From Neocallimastix lanati (nom. inval.) (lineage: Eukaryota > Neocallimastigomycota > Neocallimastigomycetes > Neocallimastigales > Neocallimastigaceae), in the NCBI GenBank assembly GCA_016946835.1, contig JACVTC010000469.1, forward strand, positions 1-25,269: a stretch of 25,269 nt of DNA. The letters run 5' to 3'. How positions within the stretch are numbered: position 1 is the stretch's first letter; each line of letters starts with the position of its first letter. Of the stretch, positions 18,367 through 25,269 are shown piece by piece. Under the pieces are notes generated by a model. That model saw nothing but the letters and a program-made list of their open reading frames with translations. It was not told the origin of the DNA and did no database searches. The translations under genes and the position numbers were made by a program.

Positions 18367-18670
18367 TATTAATATTATAAATGTATTTTATTTATATTGT
18401 TATAATTAAATTTTATATAATTGATTATAAAAATCAATTTAAATTTAATAGTTTTTATATATAAAAAGAAAAATAATAATAAAATGTAATTTAGTGGCAA
18501 GAACAACTTTTATGCCTTGAAAAAAAAGTATAAATAGTTGTAAATTTTGCTACTAATTTTTAAATATCATCAAATAAAATCAAATAAATTTATAAATAAA
18601 AATAATAAATAAATAAATAAAATTTGTGTTTCCTTACTTTATTTTTATTTAATTCTCTAAAACCTTAACA
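17819..18670 (+). repeat. 5' LTR of element C
   Basis: 852 bp, beginning TGATAAGAATGTAC and ending CCTTAACA. The first 277 bp recur exactly at 24993-25269. It contains an uninterrupted run of 52 A residues at 18311-18362. The promoter should lie here, but no unambiguous box could be picked from the AT-rich background. Confidence 0.92.
18311..18362. repeat. 52-base poly(A) tract inside the C LTR
   Basis: This is the longest homopolymer in the window. It is internal to the LTR, so it is not a retroposed poly(A) tail. Its true length is uncertain with most sequencing methods. The corresponding place in the 3' LTR lies beyond the window end. Confidence 0.9.
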
Positions 18671-18676
18671 TTTATA

Positions 18677-18693
18677 TGGTGGAGATATCGGGG
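18677..18693 (+). promoter_or_regulatory. Primer-binding site of element C
   Basis: TGGTGGAGATATCGGGG begins six bases (TTTATA) after the 5' LTR end and is identical to the B site. The unusual 6-7 nt gap between LTR and PBS is also shared with B, whereas A has 3 nt and F has none. Confidence 0.82.
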
Positions 18694-18762
18694 AATTAAA
18701 TAGAAATAATAGTAAATAACATAGATTTTTTTTTTTAATTTTTTTTTTTATTTTATATTGAT

Positions 18763-19118
18763 AAACAAGTAAGTCGTTAATCCTTTGATTAACCCATGGC
18801 GCTTGTTTGATATATATATATAAAAAAAAATTTTTTTTAAATAAGTAAAATTAAGATTCTAAAAAAACAAATTTTGTAAAATTATAACAAGGAGCGGATA
18901 GAGCTCATACACAGTGTATTCTCAGATAGCAACAAATTAACTCTATTCATAGTAGGTTATTGAATAGTAGTTAATTTGGAGATTAATTGGAAAGTAGACG
19001 AAGGTATTTGGTTACCGACCCGGTAATAATAGTTCAACCTTCAACGTTTCAACACACGAAGGTGCGGGTACTTTCCAAGCACTGGCGAATAAGGAGCTTA
19101 CGTCACCGAAGGCGTAAG
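18763..19118 (+). other. Cluster of nested RNA hairpins in the C leader
   Basis: Perfectly paired arms seen by eye: AAACAAG/CTTGTTT (18763-18769, 18802-18808) enclosing GTTAAT/ATTAAC; AAATTAACT/AGTTAATTT (18934-18942, 18969-18977) enclosing ATTCA/TGAAT; TTGGAAAGTA/TACTTTCCAA (18987-18996, 19069-19078) enclosing GAAGGT/ACCTTC (19000-19005, 19037-19042), which itself encloses TTACCG/CGGTAA (19012-19017, 19021-19026); and CTTACG/CGTAAG (19097-19102, 19113-19118). The nesting is compatible with one compact RNA fold. Confidence 0.7.
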
Positions 19119-19694
19119 ATTGTTTTTTTTATATAATTTTTTTTACTTTTCTTTGTGCTAGTTATAAGGCACTTTATTATATAAAGTATCAGACTTTGGC
19201 TAACTTCGCCATTTAAATTTTTTTTATTTTTTTTTATTACTGGTACTTTATTTGTTATATAATTCCTGTAATAGAATCTTAATTTACTTTGAAAATATTG
19301 TGTTTTTAGTTAATTTTTATTAGTTAATAAAAATATTATTGAATACTTTTAAAATTTTTTTATTCCGTACATAGATTATCGGATTAAGTTTATCCTACAT
19401 AGTAATTGGGCTAGTGGGCTCTGAACTGCTATATTTTATATTGAATATAGTAATCGTGGCACACGCGTGGCATGACACCATTAGGTAAGCTGCACGTCAG
19501 ACAGTGTGTACTATCAGATTGTACGACAATAAAGATTATTTTTTTGTATTTAATAATTATAATTAATTAATAATTTTATTAGCTATAACAATACAATATT
19601 TATCGTTTAAAAAGAAAAATTTTTGAAAGGTGAAAATAATAAATAAAACTTTGCTTCTAAATTTATTACTACAAATATACTAAATTACAAAATT

Positions 19695-19884
19695 CAAGTG
19701 GTCGATAAAGATTTCGAGCTTGAAAAATATTCTATTAAGTTGTCGATAAAGATTTCGAACTTAAAATTATTCTATTAAGTTGTCGATAAAGATTTCGAAC
19801 TTAAAATTATTCTTAAAAAAGTAGTCGAAAAGAACCTCGTGCTTTATAATTTCTACTAAGTTGTCGATAAGGATTTCGAGCTTA
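19695..19884 (+). repeat. Five stem-loop repeats upstream of gag in element C
   Basis: Copies lie at 19695-19722, 19736-19763, 19776-19803, 19818-19844 (degenerate) and 19857-19884. The core is GTCGATAAAGATTTCGA, flanked by paired ends. The ends covary: CAAG with CTTG in copy 1, TAAG with CTTA in copies 2, 3 and 5, and AAAG with CTTT in copy 4. TCGA also pairs with TCGA across a short loop. Element B has two related copies at the same relative position. Confidence 0.85.
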
Positions 19885-20065
19885 TACTTACTAAAGAAAG
19901 CAAATAAAATTATTATTTTCAAAAATTACTAAGATATATTGTTTTAAAATTTGATTCGATATTAAATTACTTGTTAAATTATATTTTTAAAGTTGGACTT
20001 TCAAATTTATTCGTATTTAATAACCTCGTTAATTTACAATAAAAAAATTATTAACTAAAAACGAA

Positions 20066-20977
20066 ATGTCTACTAAAAGTACTTTAAGTTTTAAAGAATT
20101 AAAGAAAGAATTACGAGACATAGTGAAGCTTAGCAAGGACAATTTAGATATAAAGTCCTGGGCTACTGAATTAAAACTTTGGATCAAGATACAAGGTATC
20201 ACAGATCCGGAAACAATATTTAATGCTTGTTTACTTACCAGCTCTGGTGAAGTACAACGCGTTATTGAAGAATTGGGAGAAGATAGTGATGATGAAAGTG
20301 ATGATTCATCAGATGAAGAAGAAGATGATGATGAAGAAGAAAATGTTGATGATGATATTAAATTTCCTTCCCTTGAAAAAATTATTTCAAGTCTTGAAAA
20401 TTTTTACGGTATTAAAGAAGACCAAAATTTACTTCTTAAAGAACTTCGTGCAATGCGAATTAAAAGAAACGAAAAGATTAAAGACTTTAATGTAAGATAT
20501 AGAACTTTGTACACTAAACTTGATAAAAAGAGAAGAAAGCGCATTGGTGTACTAGATTATATTGATTCTATTCAAAATAATTATGAAGCCTGGAAGAAAT
20601 TATCCCTTAAAGATGATATAAGTATGGATAAAGCTTTCAAAATTGCCGAGAAAGTAGATAGACTTTCTGTAAGGAACAATAATATTAATACCTATAATGT
20701 TAATAATTCCCAACATAATCAAAATAATCAAAACAGTACTACTTCAAGACTTTATCCTAAAAGAAGAAACGAAACTTTCCAAACAAATCAAACAAATAAT
20801 AAACCGAAACCTCAAGATATTATAGAAGAATCAACCCAGAAAATGAGAAATTTATCCGTTAAAACTTGCTTCTTCTGTAAGGAAGAAGGTCATTACTCAT
20901 ATTATTGCCCTCAATTAAATAAGATTATGGAAAAAAATAAAAAAGAAATATATTCCAAAAAGTCTTTAAACTTCTAA
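20066..20977 (+). CDS. Gag of element C
   Basis: A 303-residue capsid/nucleocapsid protein, starting MSTKSTLSFKELKKELRDI, collinear with Gag of B throughout. Residues 1-70 contain IKSWATELKLWIKI. An almost uninterrupted Asp/Glu/Ser tract lies at about 71-97. FYGIKEDQNLLLKELRAMR belongs to the second capsid half. The CCHC knuckle has C268, C271, H276 and C281. The frame is intact, in contrast to pol downstream. The stop TAA (20975-20977) follows the slippery heptamer by one codon. The acidic tract is reinforced by GAT/GAA triplet repeats in the DNA. Confidence 0.94.
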   Translation: MSTKSTLSFKELKKELRDIVKLSKDNLDIKSWATELKLWIKIQGITDPETIFNACLLTSSGEVQRVIEELGEDSDDESDDSSDEEEDDDEEENVDDDIKFPSLEKIISSLENFYGIKEDQNLLLKELRAMRIKRNEKIKDFNVRYRTLYTKLDKKRRKRIGVLDYIDSIQNNYEAWKKLSLKDDISMDKAFKIAEKVDRLSVRNNNINTYNVNNSQHNQNNQNSTTSRLYPKRRNETFQTNQTNNKPKPQDIIEESTQKMRNLSVKTCFFCKEEGHYSYYCPQLNKIMEKNKKEIYSKKSLNF

Positions 20978-20998
20978 ATGGGAGCAGAAGCACTCCCA
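20965..20998 (+). promoter_or_regulatory. -1 programmed ribosomal frameshift signal of element C (gag to pol)
   Basis: T TTA AAC (20965-20971), a classical slippery heptamer, is in the gag frame. A 7-nt spacer (20972-20978) precedes the hairpin TGGGAG/CTCCCA (20979-20984, 20993-20998) with loop CAGAAGCA. The -1 frame is open from 20971 to the pol ATG at 21160 and on to 21750. The loop word AGAAGC is the same as in B, while the outer base pair differs in a pairing-preserving way. Confidence 0.88.
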
Positions 20999-21159
20999 AT
21001 GACAAAACAATAGCTTCATTAAATAATTTACAAAATAATACTTTTACTAAGAATACTCCAATTGATAATAATTCCTTTAACGAAGAATCTGAAGAATCTG
21101 ATTTTAGTGACACAACTGAAAGTGAGGATGATATCATTATAAATGCTGTAAAAAGAAAA

Positions 21160-21750
21160 ATGAATGATAATAACAGCGAAAAAGAAGAAAATAATTCCAA
21201 GAAAGTACATAAAAGTTTAAAAGATAATCCACGTCCTTTTGCAACTCCTGCTTTAAGAAAGAAGAAAGAAAATGAGCTGCATAATAAACCAAATAAAGTT
21301 TATAAAAATCAAATACTTCCTTCAATTTTAACTCAACCAAATATTAACAAAGAAAAACAAAAAGAAAAGGAATTAAGAAATATGACAAGAGTAAGAGAAA
21401 GTAAAGAAGAAAACAACAATTATTCATCAAAAGGAAAGGAAAAAGTTGAATCTGAAGATATACTTGTAATCGATAATGAAATAGAAGATCTAGAAATGAA
21501 TAAAGATAATCAACAAAATAAAACTAATACTTTGGAAAAATTAATTTCAACAAAAACTAAGGAAACTAATAATGGAAATACTCAATTAGTAAAAAGGAAT
21601 ATCAAAATGATGAATAATAAAGAACCTTACAATATTATGGATGATTTAAATAATCTTAAATCCAGTATTACGATAGGTCAACTCTTGAATGCATGTCCTA
21701 AAATTCGTTCACAATTAACTCAAGGTTTAAAGTTAGAAAAGTCTAAATAA
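21160..21750 (+). pseudogene. Pol piece 1 of element C: N-terminal segment before the protease
   Basis: 196 residues from the first ATG; the frame is open back to the frameshift site at 20971. It contains SLKDNPRPFATPALRKKK, which matches B, and near its C-terminus the conserved pre-protease motif GQLLNACPKIRSQLTQGLK. No enzyme domain was recognised in this segment. The frame stops at 21750 because one A appears to be missing from an A run at about 21746; the next frame resumes with sequence matching B. Confidence 0.85.
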
Positions 21751-21851
21751 TTGGAACTGTAGACAATGTAATAGCACGAACTTTATTAGTAAATAACTAT
21801 GACCATAGCTACATAAGTAAAAGTAATGAAGTAGCCGAAGAAGACTTAGCA

Positions 21852-22793
21852 ATGGTTGATGCAAGTGTTGACGGAGTACTAGGAAAACTTTTAATTGATT
21901 CTTGTAGTAACCTAAGCATCGTTACTAAGCAGTATTTTGATAAATTACCTGGTGAATATGAAATAGTTGGAAAAAGTCGTGGAAGAATCCAACTAGCAAC
22001 ACAAGATGAAGAATACTCGGAAGGAATTATTGTTCGATTACCAGTAAAAATTAATAATTATGAATTTAATGCGGACTTTAGAATTATTGAGAAAGAAGAC
22101 TCATTTTATGATATGTTAATAAACTTTAAAACTCAAATCGATCATTGTTTATTTATTCATCCAACCTTAAACAGTCTATGTAAACTTTTGTCAGAAAGTG
22201 AATACGAAGAAATAGCTAAAATAAATAATCAATATTATGATGAAGAAAGTATAATCTGCACTATTAGAAAAGTTGAAGAAACGAATAATGAAAAGGAAAT
22301 TATAAAGGAATTAACTCCAATGGAATTTATTGAGAGTGATGAATTTTTAAGTACCTTAAATAAAGATTATAAAGAACAAATTATTAAAATTCTCAAAGAA
22401 ATGATTGACATAGTTGCCACTTCAACAGAAGAACTAACTCCTTCTAAACTTTCACCACATAAGATCCGTTTGAAAGCAAATGCAAAGCCAGTAAAATTAA
22501 GAAGTTATAGGTTAACTAAATTAAAATCAGATATCTTAAAAGAAGAACTTACAAAGCTTATTAAGAAAGGATTGATAGAACCATCCTGTTCAGAATGGTC
22601 ATCTCCAGTAGTACTCATTCTAAAACACAATGGAAAGTGGCGCTTGTGCATTGACTACCGAAAAGTCAATGATATGACAGAAAAAGATTCTTATTCAGTT
22701 CCATATATAGATGAAATTTTTGATAGTCTCGGAGGAGCTAAAATATTTACAACTCTTGATTTATTTTCTGTTTTCACCAATCTTAATGGATGA
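21852..22793 (+). pseudogene. Pol piece 2 of element C: protease and first half of reverse transcriptase
   Basis: 313 residues from the first ATG, with the open frame reaching back to about 21752. The protease site is D-S-C-S-N near residue 17, the same Gly-to-Cys variant as B. The RT fingers/palm are recognisable from WRLCIDYRKVN to the first catalytic Asp in TTLDLFS. The frame then breaks at 22770-22790: the SGYHQI region lacks two bases, and the reading frame runs into a stop. Confidence 0.88.
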
Positions 22794-22959
22794 AGAAAGC
22801 GTTGAAGTAACCACTTTCACTACTAAGTTTGGAAATTATCAATTTAAGGTTATGCCTTTTGGACTTACTGGAGCTCCCTCAACCTTCCAAAGAGAAATGA
22901 ATAAAATTTTATTCCCTTTTATGGTGAATTTGTTTATGTATTTATTGATGATGTTTTGA
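22790..22959 (+). pseudogene. Pol piece 3 of element C: middle of reverse transcriptase
   Basis: From about 22790 the frame reads [19 protein letters not shown], then [16 protein letters not shown], which is the RT region just before the active-site loop. A missing G in the GG run at about 22924 breaks the frame. The frame change falls just before the FIDD catalytic loop, whose codons are present in the following frame. Confidence 0.82.
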
Positions 22960-23264
22960 TCTATTCAAAAAGTATCGAAGAACATTTAATTCATATTAAA
23001 CAAGTATTAGAAGTATTTAAAGAAAACAAGTTAAAAATTAATATTGAAAAGTGCCATTTTCTTCAAACTGAAGTTGATGTATTAGGTCACAAACTTACTA
23101 CTAAAGGATTAAGTCCCATGGAAAGTAAGATAACAGCTATTAAGAAGTGGGAAGCCCCTTCATCACTTCATGAATTAAGATCATTTTTAGGAGCAGTGGG
23201 ATATTATCGTGAATTTTTATTCCTAAATATGCTCAAATTACCTCACCTTTATGTAAATTATTGA
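22925..23264 (+). pseudogene. Pol piece 4 of element C: RT active-site loop and thumb
   Basis: Starting just after 22924, this frame encodes the FIDD loop ([11 protein letters not shown]), as in B, and continues with INIEKCHFLQTEVDVLGHKLT and LRSFLGAVGYYREF. An extra T in the T run at about 23216 shifts the frame and gives a stop at 23264. Confidence 0.82.
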
Positions 23265-23558
23265 AAAAGAATACCAAATATGAATGGAATAAAGAACAAC
23301 AAGAAAGCTTTGAACTCCTAAAAGAAAAATTAATCAATGCACCTATTCTAAATTTCCGTCATTTGACAACCTTTTATCATTAGAACTGATGCTTCGTATA
23401 AGGAATTGGTGGAGTTCTTTTTACAAAAAGAAGAAGAAACCGGTAAGGAGATCCAATACACTTTATAAGTAGAAGTTAAAGAAAGCTGAAAAGAATTATG
23501 GTATTACGATTAGAAGGAACCGCTTTGTTTTACTGTATGACTAAATTTAAATCTTATA
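23265..23558 (+). pseudogene. Pol piece 5 of element C: RNase H, heavily frame-shifted
   Basis: No frame stays open, but short stretches in alternating frames match the RNase H region of B: the connection near KNTKYEWN, the RTDAS motif near 23384-23396, GVLLQKEEETGKE near 23410-23445, and EKNYGIT near 23487-23508. At least seven one- or two-base gains or losses are needed, mostly in runs of A, G or T. Confidence 0.75.
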
Positions 23559-23918
23559 TTGAAGGAAATCCATTACCTACAACTATTTACACAGATCATA
23601 AACCATTATGTTGGTTTATTTAAGAATAAAGAACCTTTGAATGCAAGGCAAACAAGATGGTGTCTAACCGCTAGTATGCTCGGAATTAATATAAAATATG
23701 AATCAGGCAAAAGCACTGTGTTAGCTGATGCTCTTTCAAGAATGAAAAGTAAGGAAGAGAGAAAGATATTATTAACAAAAATTACTAATGGAAATAATGA
23801 AGAATTATTATCTAAAGTTATAAAGGAATTTATTAATGAAAAGTTTACTGTTATTGATGGTGAAGATTATTTTATCGACAATGGAAATTATAGAAAATTA
23901 ATCAACGGACGAAAATGA
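23559..23918 (+). pseudogene. Pol piece 6 of element C: end of RNase H and linker to integrase
   Basis: 119 residues in one frame. They include LFKNKEPLNARQTRWCLTA and VLADALSRM, whose Asp is the last RNase H catalytic residue, then a charged linker and DGEDYFID, collinear with B residues 827-920. The TDHKP motif just upstream (near 23590) is in a different frame. Confidence 0.82.
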
Positions 23919-24327
23919 AAGGTTTAAATTAATTTTAGAAGCTCATAATATTGGCCACGAAGGATATTACAAAACATATCAAAGACTTAAGAAAAACTTT
24001 TATTGGAATCATATGATTAAAGATATCAAAAGAATTGTTAAGTAATTGTGAAAAATGCCAGTTAAATACGTCCTCAACCATATCCAGAACCTAACCGAAA
24101 TCCATCCAACTAAAGTGGAGGGTCCCTTTGTGCCATTTAGGATTAGATATTATAGGGACCGTTACCAAAACAAGAAATAATAATCAATATATTATAGTAA
24201 CTGTTGATTACTTTACCAAATGGGTTGAAGCCGACCCACTGAAAACATAACTTCCTCTGATTATAATTAAATTTTTAATAAACGTTTTTGCAAGACATGG
24301 TGTGCCATCAAGTTATTACTACAGATA
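23919..24327 (+). pseudogene. Pol piece 7 of element C: integrase zinc finger and first part of the core, frame-shifted
   Basis: Alternating frames match B: EAHNIGHEGYYKTYQRLKK near 23938-23994 (both zinc histidines), CEKCQ near 24048-24062 (both cysteines), LGLDIIG near 24138-24160 (first catalytic Asp) and VDYFTKW near 24205-24225. About eight small indels separate these pieces, several in homopolymers. Confidence 0.75.
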
Positions 24328-24974
24328 ATGGAGTTCCAATTCACTTCTGATATGACTAAAATCTTTCTTGATCTTTATGATGTTTATGTAAAATTCATAG
24401 CTACCTATCACCCTGAATCCAATGGTCTCACTGAAAACCGAAATAAAGAAATTGGAAAATTACTTCGTTTATTAGGAAGGAAAAATCAAGATTGGGATGA
24501 AGTTTTACCTTCTGCTTTATGGGCACTTCGAACTACCAAAAACACAGCTACCGGACATTCTAGTTTTGAATTAGTATATGGAAGAGAAGACCAACAGCCT
24601 TATGATATAGCCATAAGAACAATTGAAAATGCAGGTAAATCGTATGATGAAATTTTAATGGAAAAATTTGTTCGTCATTATCAATGGACTAGAGAAGCAT
24701 GCGAAAATGTGAAGAATGCTAACAAGTATTGGGCAACAAGACGAGAAGAACAAATAAGTATGAAAAAAGGAAAAGAATTAAAAGCTGGTGATCTTGTTCT
24801 TGTTAGAAACTTTAGCCGCACTAAGCTAGAACCATATTACAATGGACCATTTAAAATTTTAAAAATTCAATTCAACACGGCAACCTTAATCGATCAGAAA
24901 ACGGGAAACAACTCGATAGGAATGTTCATTTTAAAAATTTAGTAAAGTTTAACTCCGCTTACAGAGAAGCTTGA
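24328..24974 (+). pseudogene. Pol piece 8 of element C: integrase core and GPY/F tail
   Basis: The open frame 24328-24942 starts just after the second catalytic Asp (TDNG lies across the break). It encodes FTSDMTKIFLDLYD, the catalytic Glu in NGLTENRNKEIGK, WALRTTKN and the tail YYNGPFKILK (a GPY/F motif). One missing base near 24908 shifts the last residues. In the corrected frame the protein would end at the TGA at 24972-24974, 18 bp before the 3' LTR. Confidence 0.85.
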
Positions 24975-24981
24975 GTCTTCG

Positions 24982-24992
24982 TCGGGGCATCT
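24982..24992 (+). promoter_or_regulatory. Polypurine-type plus-strand primer region of element C
   Basis: TCGGGGCATCT directly precedes the 3' LTR start TGATAAGA. GGGCATCT is identical to the equivalent position in B. It is not purely purine, so cleavage probably occurs around the G run. Confidence 0.6.
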
Positions 24993-25269
24993 TGATAAGA
25001 ATGTACTAAATAATGCATTCTTAATTAAATCTACGATTTATTTCTAATACATTATGTGTACATTATTATTTTTGTACTTTAATAAATTTTTAAATTCAAA
25101 GATTAAAAATTAGATCAAAAATTATATTAAACTTTATAATTTTTATATTAAATCTTATATTAATAGTAATATTTTTATATATTTAAAACTTATATTAACA
25201 ATATTAATAATAAATCTTATTTTTTTATTTTTATATTAATAATGAAAATTTGTATTAATAATATTTTTA
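24993..25269 (+). repeat. 3' LTR of element C, truncated by the end of the window
   Basis: The first 277 bp of the LTR, which by direct comparison match 17819-18095 at every position, including the T and A runs. The remaining 575 bp or so and the flanking target duplication lie beyond the window. Confidence 0.92.

Larger units (their letters stand above)
18694..20065 (+). other. Long structured leader of element C
   Basis: About 1.4 kb with no convincing gene. A less AT-rich part (18763-19118) is packed with inverted repeats. Another, at about 19370-19530, includes CTATATT/AATATAG and GC-rich words but no clear fold. Stem-loop repeats follow at 19695-19884, just before gag. A leader this long and structured is compatible with packaging or cap-independent translation roles, or with an intron; I could not establish splice sites. 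Confidence 0.7.
17819..25269 (+). mobile_element. Element C: Ty3/Gypsy retrotransposon with intact gag and broken pol (3' LTR cut by window end)
   Basis: On the plus strand: 5' LTR, primer site, long structured leader, gag, -1 frameshift signal, pol and the first part of the 3' LTR. It is the nearest relative of B in proteins, PBS, polypurine region and frameshift signal, but the LTRs look unrelated. The available 277 bp of the two LTRs are identical, so the insertion looks recent, yet pol carries about 20 small indels. Its left flank is ACAAGT; the right flank is outside the window. Confidence 0.93.

Noticed and set aside
20965-20998. +1 frameshift of the Ty3 type, or stop-codon readthrough, at gag-pol
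   Set aside because: In all three elements pol is in the -1 frame relative to gag, so neither +1 shifting nor readthrough would reach it.
20925-21340. Minus-strand open frames near the gag-pol junction of C
   Set aside because: They overlap gag and pol of C antisense and are Phe/Leu/Ser-rich by composition only.

Overview
The window is a retrotransposon cluster from a very AT-rich eukaryotic nuclear genome. I found no host gene. The composition (long A/T homopolymers of up to about 50 bases, Asn-rich low-complexity coding sequence) and the Ty3/Gypsy (Metaviridae-type) polyproteins suggest an early-diverging fungus, for example an anaerobic gut fungus or an arbuscular mycorrhizal fungus. Another AT-rich protist cannot be excluded, and the organism call is inference only.

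Layout, left to right. (1) 1-1332: the edge of a minus-strand LTR element, called F here, recognised from an LTR end at 360 abutting a tRNA-primer-like site at 346-359 and a GC-rich hairpin. The right limit of its LTR is unclear. (2) 1333-8828: element A, minus strand, with 674-bp LTRs, gag, and pol with one homopolymer frameshift. Its right-hand (5') LTR is split by a 542-bp solo LTR, E (8237-8778), with TG...CA ends and a 4-bp duplication. (3) 8833-16918: element B, minus strand, complete and apparently intact. It has about 1.15-kb LTRs identical except for homopolymer lengths, a 304-aa Gag, and Pol of at least 1275 aa. (4) 16923-17812: a putative solo LTR, D. (5) 17819-25269: element C, plus strand, with an 852-bp 5' LTR, a structured leader of about 1.4 kb, an intact gag, a pol broken by many 1-2 nt indels, and the first 277 bp of the 3' LTR, identical to the 5' copy.

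In each of the three elements Gag is a capsid-like protein with one CCHC zinc knuckle. Pol carries a conserved N-terminal segment, aspartic protease, reverse transcriptase, RNase H and integrase (HHCC, D,D(35)E, GPY/F-like tail, no chromodomain seen). B and C are close relatives in their proteins, primer-binding site and polypurine region, but their LTRs look unrelated. A is more distant.

The most striking signal is at every gag-pol junction. A UUUAAAN slippery heptamer in the gag frame is followed by exactly 7 nt and then a GGGAG/CUCCC hairpin, and pol lies in the -1 frame. This is a recurrent -1 programmed frameshift module (UUUAAAA in A, UUUAAAU in B, UUUAAAC in C). Other notable signals are tandem stem-loop repeats in the leaders of B and C, a shared YAAG tetranucleotide at successive element boundaries, DSC in place of D[TS]G in the B and C proteases, and FIDD in place of YxDD in their reverse transcriptases.
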